Of a DNA stretch of 16,919 bases, positions 8,701 to 14,400 are shown piece after piece; the first letter of the stretch is position 1; the number at the start of each line of letters is the position of its first letter. The translations under genes were made by a program, and so were the position numbers. Location of the stretch: assembly GCA_900546275.1 (NCBI GenBank), contig URCH01000020.1, forward strand, positions 1 to 16,919, written 5' to 3'. The DNA is from an uncultured Mycoplasmatota bacterium (lineage in GTDB: Bacteria; Bacillota_I; Bacilli_A; RF39; UBA660). Under the pieces are notes generated by a model that was not told the DNA's origin, made no database searches, and was given only the letters and a program-made list of their open reading frames with translations.

Positions 8701-8720
8701 ATTAATTTTTATGTTTTTTT
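8692..8720 (+). terminator. Rho-independent terminator after the RluA-type gene
   Basis: AAAGCATAAA (8692-8701) pairs with TTTATGTTTT (8708-8717), with one G-T wobble, around a 6-base loop. The T run extends to 8720. The hairpin begins within the last codons of the upstream gene. Confidence 0.75.
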
Positions 8721-8732
8721 GTATAAAAAAGA

Positions 8733-8761
8733 TTGTAAAAAAAGTCAAAATATAATAGAAT
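8733..8761 (+). promoter_or_regulatory. Promoter of the ecfA-like/truA operon
   Basis: TTGTAA (8733-8738), a 17-base spacer and TAGAAT (8756-8761). The same -35 hexamer and spacing recur before the helix-turn-helix gene at 10955. The leader would be about 65 bases. A TATAAT at 8751-8756 overlaps but has no suitable -35. A strong GGGGG binding site precedes ATG 8833. Confidence 0.55.
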
Positions 8762-8832
8762 AACTAATTAGATGTATAACGTTAATAGAATTATGTTTAA
8801 TATTATCTAGTATTATTAGTGGGGGAAATTTT

Positions 8833-9534
8833 ATGAAGAAATTAAATATTATAGGACTTAATTTTAAATACAGAGATGAACTTTTTAATGATCTTAATTT
8901 AAGTATTAAACTCAATACTATTAATATGCTAATTGGTCCAAATGGGAGTGGAAAAACAACACTAGGTAAAATAATATCTGGACAAATCAAAACAAAAAAC
9001 ATATATTTTGATGAAACACCTATTGATCCAACAAAGTATATAATATATTTAGATAAAAATATAAAATTAAACAAAAATAAACTAAAGAAATTACAAAAAT
9101 CAAAAGTATATAGTGATCTTAACTTAGATATAACAGATATATCAAATGTATCCTTATATGAAATACAACAATTAGTAAATATTGCATACGCTATATCTTT
9201 AAAACCAGTAGTATTAATACTTGATAGAGTATTAGATAAAATAAATAATAAAAAACAAATACTTGACTATATAAAACAAAAAAAAATAACTTTAATAAAT
9301 ATTACAAATGATATAGAACAAAGTTTAGATTCTGATAAAATAATTATATTAAATAGTGGTAAAATAATATCTAATTCAAAACCATCTACGATTTTAAAAA
9401 ATGAAAAATTATTAAGAGAAAATAATATTGAATTACCATTTATGGTTGACTTATCAAATAAACTAAAATTTTATGGATTAATAGAAAATAATATATTAGA
9501 TATTAATGAAATGGTGGAAACTCTATGGAAATAA
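8833..9534 (+). CDS. EcfA1-like ABC ATPase, catalytically degenerate
   Basis: Matches the first ATPase of energy-coupling factor (ECF) vitamin transporters by fold, by its place before truA, and by its C-terminal tail (LPFMVDLSNKLKFYGLIEN, then EMVETLWK). The A-loop Tyr (FKYRD, Y13) and Walker A GPNGSGKTT (35-43, K41) are intact. Downstream motifs are not: the Q-loop region reads IIYLDKNI without the usual Gln; the LSGGQ signature is replaced by SLYEIQQ (107-113); Walker B is LILDRVLD, so the catalytic Glu is Arg (R132); and the H-loop His is Asn (ITND, N159). ATP binding is plausible, normal hydrolysis is not. It overlaps the next ATPase gene by 10 bp. The frame is intact and 233 residues long, rather short for EcfA1. 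It may be a structural or regulatory ABC protein. Confidence 0.85.
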   Translation: MKKLNIIGLNFKYRDELFNDLNLSIKLNTINMLIGPNGSGKTTLGKIISGQIKTKNIYFDETPIDPTKYIIYLDKNIKLNKNKLKKLQKSKVYSDLNLDITDISNVSLYEIQQLVNIAYAISLKPVVLILDRVLDKINNKKQILDYIKQKKITLINITNDIEQSLDSDKIIILNSGKIISNSKPSTILKNEKLLRENNIELPFMVDLSNKLKFYGLIENNILDINEMVETLWK

Positions 9535-10208
9535 TTGGAATAAGTAATAATAAAAAACAATGTATTAATACTATAAAATTGATTGATAATCAAATTAACT
9601 CATTAATAGATTATGGTAATTTAAGTAATTTAATAATTAATGATAGAAAGTATATATTATTAAATAATATAATTTTTTCATTTAAAACAAATACATTAAA
9701 TGATGAAATAAATTTATATAAAAATAATGTTTCAGAAAGTAAATTAAATAAAATAAAAGAGTTATTTGATTTAGAAAGCGAATTATATAATAAAAATATA
9801 TATGAAATGAGTTCTGGACAATTAAGAATGTGCTATATATTTATAAATATATTATTTAATAATGAATTAATTATTTTAAATAATCCAACTGAAGATTTAG
9901 ATTATAAAAATAAACAAAAAATGTTGTTTATTTTAAAAGAATTAAAAAAAGAAAATAATACAATTTTGATAATATCAAAAGATGTAGAGTTTATACACAA
10001 AATATCAGATAATGTAATTATTTTAAAGGATAGCATAATAAATCAAGGAAATAAATATGATGTTTTTACTAATGAAAATTATAATCAATTTAAAATTCCA
10101 AAAACTATAGAATTTTCAAAAAGAGTTTATGAGTTAAGAAATATAAAAATAGGTTATAGAGATGATATAAAAGATTTAATGAAAGACATATATAGATATG
10201 TAAAATGA
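9525..10208 (+). CDS. EcfA2-like ABC ATPase lacking Walker A, degenerate
   Basis: Second ABC ATPase-like protein, 227 residues, translated from an ATG inside the end of the previous gene (10-bp overlap, GGTGGAA at 9513-9518 as binding site). The usual first beta-strands and A-loop are missing and the Walker A position reads IIGISNNKKQ, with no GxGK[ST]. The signature is well kept (EMSSGQLRM, S97-G98-Q99). Walker B is LIILNNPTEDLD, so both the Mg-binding Asp and the catalytic Glu are Asn (N119, N120). The H-loop His is Lys (IISKD, K152). The ending RNIKIGYRDDIKDLMKDIY fits an EcfA2 tail. It therefore kept exactly the element (signature) that its partner lost, and lost the one (Walker A) its partner kept. 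A heterodimer with one binding site is the natural inference. No EcfT gene follows. Confidence 0.8.
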   Translation: MEIIGISNNKKQCINTIKLIDNQINSLIDYGNLSNLIINDRKYILLNNIIFSFKTNTLNDEINLYKNNVSESKLNKIKELFDLESELYNKNIYEMSSGQLRMCYIFINILFNNELIILNNPTEDLDYKNKQKMLFILKELKKENNTILIISKDVEFIHKISDNVIILKDSIINQGNKYDVFTNENYNQFKIPKTIEFSKRVYELRNIKIGYRDDIKDLMKDIYRYVK

Positions 10209-10216
10209 GGTATTAT

Positions 10217-10948
10217 ATGAGATATTTAATGACTTTTTCATATGATGGAACAAACTTTAATGGATACCAAAAACAAAAAAATGAAAGAACTGTACAACAA
10301 GAAATAGAAAATGTTCTTTCTAAAATTTTTAATACTAATATAACTATATCAGCTTCTGGAAGAACTGATTCTAAGGTACATGCAATAAATCAAAAAGCCC
10401 ATTTTGATTGTTTAAAAAAAATGAATTTAAATTCCTTAACAAAAGCTATGAATAGTTTACTTCCAAATGATATATATGTAAAAAAAATTAATCATGTTAA
10501 ACAAGACTTTCATGCTAGATACAATGTTGTTTCAAAGGAATATGAATATTTAATTAATTTAAAAAAGTATAATCCATTACAAAGAAATTATGTTTATCAG
10601 TATAATAGAAATTTAAATATAGAACTAATTAAAAAGGCTTCCTTATTATTTGAGGGAACACATAATTTTAAAACATTTACCAAAACAACTAGAGAGCCTA
10701 AAGATTATGTAAGAACAATAAATAAGATAACAATAACTTATAATAATGGAATATTAAAACTTATATTTAATGGAAATGGTTTTTTGAGATATATGGTAAG
10801 AAATATAGTTGGGACTCTTATATCTGTTGGAGAAGAAAAAACAAGTATTAATGAAATACCAGAAATGTTTGAAAAAGAAAATAGAGTTTATGCTTGTAAA
10901 ACTGCGCATCCAGAGGGATTGTATTTGAAAAATGTCTTTTATAAATAA
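10217..10948 (+). CDS. truA: tRNA pseudouridine synthase A (tRNA Psi38-40)
   Basis: TruA modifies uridines 38-40 in the tRNA anticodon stem. The 243-residue product begins MRYLMTFSYDGTNFNGYQ, typical of the family, and has SGRTDSKVHA with the catalytic Asp at D51. Family-typical downstream segments are DFHARYNVVSKEYEY and the C-terminal FLRYMVRNIVGTLISVG. Start ATG 10217 is preferred over ATG 10205 because GAGG (10207-10210) lies 6 bases before it. One oddity: the residue after Asp-Ser in GRTD-x-GVHA, normally Gly, is Lys. The position after two EcfA-like genes matches the common Firmicutes ecfA-ecfT-truA cluster, here without ecfT. The gap to the previous gene is 8 bp, so it is cotranscribed. 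Confidence 0.95.
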   Translation: MRYLMTFSYDGTNFNGYQKQKNERTVQQEIENVLSKIFNTNITISASGRTDSKVHAINQKAHFDCLKKMNLNSLTKAMNSLLPNDIYVKKINHVKQDFHARYNVVSKEYEYLINLKKYNPLQRNYVYQYNRNLNIELIKKASLLFEGTHNFKTFTKTTREPKDYVRTINKITITYNNGILKLIFNGNGFLRYMVRNIVGTLISVGEEKTSINEIPEMFEKENRVYACKTAHPEGLYLKNVFYK

Positions 10949-10954
10949 ATTATC

Positions 10955-10983
10955 TTGTAAAAAAATTACTTAAATGCTACAAT
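10955..10983 (+). promoter_or_regulatory. Promoter of the small helix-turn-helix gene, with an almost absent leader
   Basis: TTGTAA (10955-10960), a 17-base spacer and TACAAT (10978-10983), with TGC before it as an extended -10. Transcription would begin near 10990, practically on top of the AGGTG binding site (10989-10993). The mRNA leader before ATG 11001 would then be only about 11 bases. Confidence 0.65.
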
Positions 10984-11000
10984 ATTCAAGGTGATAAAAA

Positions 11001-11339
11001 ATGAATAGAAAAGAAGAAGCAATTAATCTTATCAAAAAAAAGTTATCAGGCAATTCATTTTTAACTTATAAAGAAATCGCACAAATAACAGAATATCATC
11101 CAAAATATATATTAAAATTAAAAAAAGAAGTTTTAGATAATAAAGTTAATTTAATACATGGAAATAAAAATAGAAAGCCAATTAATGCTTTATCAGAAAC
11201 AGAAAAAAATAAAATTATAAATTTATATAAAAAATCAAGTGTTAGTATAAGAAAGTTTTGTAAATTTTATAATAGTAGAAGTTATTCATGTATATATAAT
11301 ACGATTAAAAATTATGAAAAAACACTAAAAAAACAGTAA
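11001..11339 (+). CDS. Orphan helix-turn-helix DNA-binding protein, transposase N-terminus-like
   Basis: A 112-residue basic protein. Two helix-turn-helix-like segments can be seen: residues about 20-45 (SFLTYKEIAQITEYHPKYIL) and about 70-107 (LSETEKNKIINLYKKSSVS onward, ending in an YNTIKNYEK recognition-like helix). Between them is HGNKNRKP, a link typical of the N-terminal part of IS-type transposases. The integrase/DDE catalytic domain is absent: the frame ends in a stop that overlaps a hairpin, and no catalytic remnant follows. It has its own promoter and a good binding site. It may be a domesticated transposase fragment acting as a regulator, possibly of the adjacent giant pilin gene, or a small decaying remnant. 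The DNA-binding fold is likely; the role is unknown. Confidence 0.7.
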   Translation: MNRKEEAINLIKKKLSGNSFLTYKEIAQITEYHPKYILKLKKEVLDNKVNLIHGNKNRKPINALSETEKNKIINLYKKSSVSIRKFCKFYNSRSYSCIYNTIKNYEKTLKKQ

Positions 11340-11382
11340 AAATATTATAGGTTTTACTGTACATTTGGTTGTCTTTTTTTTT
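11333..11382 (+). terminator. Probable terminator after the helix-turn-helix gene
   Basis: ACAGTAAAA (11333-11341) pairs perfectly with TTTTACTGT (11352-11360) around a 10-base loop. The T run (11374-11382) starts 13 bases after the stem instead of directly, so termination may be partial. The T run is also the spacer of the next promoter. Confidence 0.5.
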
Positions 11383-11397
11383 AATTTATATTATACT
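11369..11397 (+). promoter_or_regulatory. Promoter of the giant pilin-like gene
   Basis: TTGTCT (11369-11374), a 17-base spacer and TATACT (11392-11397). The start site would be near 11404. An AGGAGAG binding site (11412-11418) follows, 8 bases before ATG 11427. Confidence 0.65.
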
Positions 11398-11426
11398 AAT
11401 AAGAGTATGATAGGAGAGTATGAAAT

Positions 11427-14400
11427 ATGAAAAATAAACAAGCATTTACATTGGTAGAACTACTTGCGGTAATAGTTATTTTAGCAATTATAATGGCTAT
11501 AACTGTATCAATTGTTATAAATTCTATTTCCTCTGCTAGAAAAGGCGCTTGTGATGAAAATAGAAAAACGTTAAAGAGAGTTGCAGAACTATATTTAGTT
11601 AGTCAAAATATAAAAATAGATGATGGCACAACAAAAAAAATACTTTTAAAAGATTTAATTGATAGCGGTTTAATAAATAATGTAAGAGAACTAGATGGTG
11701 TATGTGATAATGAAAAAACTTATATAGAAGTTATTAACAAAGATGGTAATTATGAATATAATGTTGTTTTAAGTTGCCCTTATTGTAGCGCAGTTGAAAA
11801 TGAGGATCATAATTCTTCAGCCAAGACTTGTGAATCTGGAAAACTTTTATTGAAATACGATTTTCCAAAAGATGCTTATAATATAAAATGGAGGATAAGT
11901 AGAACGGGCGAAACGAGAGATGATTTAACGCTAGAATGGCAAGATTATGATGGTGGAATTTGTGTAGATCCAAAAGATAGTAAAAATATATGGATAAAAT
12001 ATTCTCAAGCAGGAAATGATATAATAAATCCACCAGATGGGCAATTATTAGTAGATATTGATTATGAGCCAAAGGATTATAATGTAAAAAAAGTTGAGGT
12101 AACAATCACTTATGATAAGGATGCTACTGAAAAAAAATATAAAATAGGAAATAGTGATTGGATAGATTATACAGGACCTTTTATTGTTACAGATAATACA
12201 AAAATTGAGGCAAAGGTTAGTAAAAAAATTTCAGTGCGCGATGTAAATGGAACTTTATTAGGTGAAAGTACTATCTCTAATTATGACGAATTAAGAATAA
12301 AAAATATTGGAGAAGTGTTGACTTCAGATCAACTAGGACCGACTATTAATGTATTAGATCCACTTTATGAGGATGAAAAAGCAAGAATTCAAATTGAATA
12401 TCCTTTAAATGTAGCTGAACTAGATATGAAATATAAAATAAACTCTGGGGAAGAAAAAAACTATACAGGTGAATTTGCAGTAAAAGAATGTGGAACTGAA
12501 ATCCAAGCGTATTATTATTTTAATGGAAACAAATCTAAGATAACGACTAAAAAAATTTCTTGTGGAACAGAGGCTTTTGACTTTGATATAATAATGAATC
12601 CAGATCCATTACTTTATGAAGATGCAGATTCATCATATATAAGAATAAAAGCAGATGATGTTGTCGATAAAATAGTATATACATTGGAAAGTAAAGTGAG
12701 AGATGGGTATAATGTTGATGGTAGTAAAAAATATAAAATAATAACAACAGGTCCGTATGAGTATTCTGATAAAATTTTTGTACATTTAACGGGAAAAATA
12801 ATAGTAACAGCAACTGATACTGATACAGGTGAAACAATAACTAAGGAAAGAGAATTTATATTTAAAGAAAAAACACAAATAATGGATCCAAGGATTGTTA
12901 GTACCTCTGTAGATGATAATACTAAGGAACTTATACAATTAGTATATACAGATGAAAACGTTAAAAGGGTTCAATACAGAATAAATGGGGGAAATTTAAT
13001 AGACTATACCGAACCATTTACTATTGATGAAAATAATATGGTAATATCTGCAGAAGTAGAATACAATAATGGTGCAATCTATGGTACAAATTATATCACT
13101 AGTAAAATAAGGGGATTTAAGGAACCTAAAATATATGTTAGTGATAAAAATCAAAATGAAAAGCATACAATATCGATTGAATATGATAAATACTTTTCTA
13201 ACAATATAAAATATAGTGTAAATGGTGAAACATTTAAAAACTATACCGAACCATTTATTGTATATAAAAATGGAACTGTTATTTCTGTAATCAACATAGA
13301 TAATAAAGGAAAAGAACATAATGTTTCTTATGTTGTTAGTGGTATTAATGCTCAATCTAAGCCAAAAATAACTTCTTCAACATCAAATGACGATACAACA
13401 GAAGTGATTACAATATATCCAGATCACAGAAGTATTATAAAATTAGAGTACAAAGTAAATGATGGGGAATATATGCCTCTTCAAATAAAAAATTCATATG
13501 GAAATTATTATTCAACTATAAGTTCAAATAATAATGGAGAAAAATATATATTTAAAGCAACATATGAAGGTGGAATAACAACAGAAGAAACTTTTACAAC
13601 AAGTAAGATAAGAGGTTTAAAGGCACCCCAAATAATTGAATACGAAGTTGATGATGATAATAGTGAAATATATAGTTTAATAGAAATCAAATCTGACTCT
13701 TATTTAGCTATAAATACCAAATATAGTATAAATGGGGGAGAATTAAAAGATTATACTGGTAAATTTAAAGCATATGATAATGGTGATATAATATACGCTA
13801 TTTCAACAGATAAAAATGGTAATACAGAAACATCATCATATGTATTAACTAAAGTAGCATACGTAGTTGAACCTTCATTTAGTTCGGTTGTATTAAATGA
13901 TTCTTTAATTGAAAAAGTTTCAATTAAATATGATGAAAGAACAATTTTAAAAAAGGAATATAATATTAATGGTGGAGATTTTATTGAATATACGCAACCT
14001 TTAGAAATTAACAAAAATAATGTTGTAATTACAGCAAGAGCAACTTATTCTAATGGTAATCAAAAAATTTCAAGTTATGTAACAAGCAAAATTAGAAAAA
14101 TGAGAGCTCCAACTATAAAAACAACTGATAGTAAAAAAGAGTTGATGGTAGAAGTTTCCTTAGATTTTGATGAACCATTAACTAACAAAAAGGAATATAG
14201 TATAAATGGAGGAGAATTTAAAGTATATACAGAGCCATTAAAAATATATGAAAATAATACAACGGTTATTGCAAAAGCAACAGATGTAGATGGTAATGAA
14301 TTAATTACCTCTCAAATAATTACTATAGAACCTATAAAAAATATAGAAATTTCTGCTAATTTAAGTACAGATTTACTTACATTTATTTTAACCGCTGATT

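Noticed and set aside
8751..8756. TATAAT as the -10 of the ecfA-like operon
   Set aside because: No -35 at 15-18 bases upstream; TAGAAT at 8756 pairs with TTGTAA at exactly 17 bases.
11001..11339. Active insertion sequence
   Set aside because: No catalytic domain, no terminal inverted repeats or target duplication seen around the gene.
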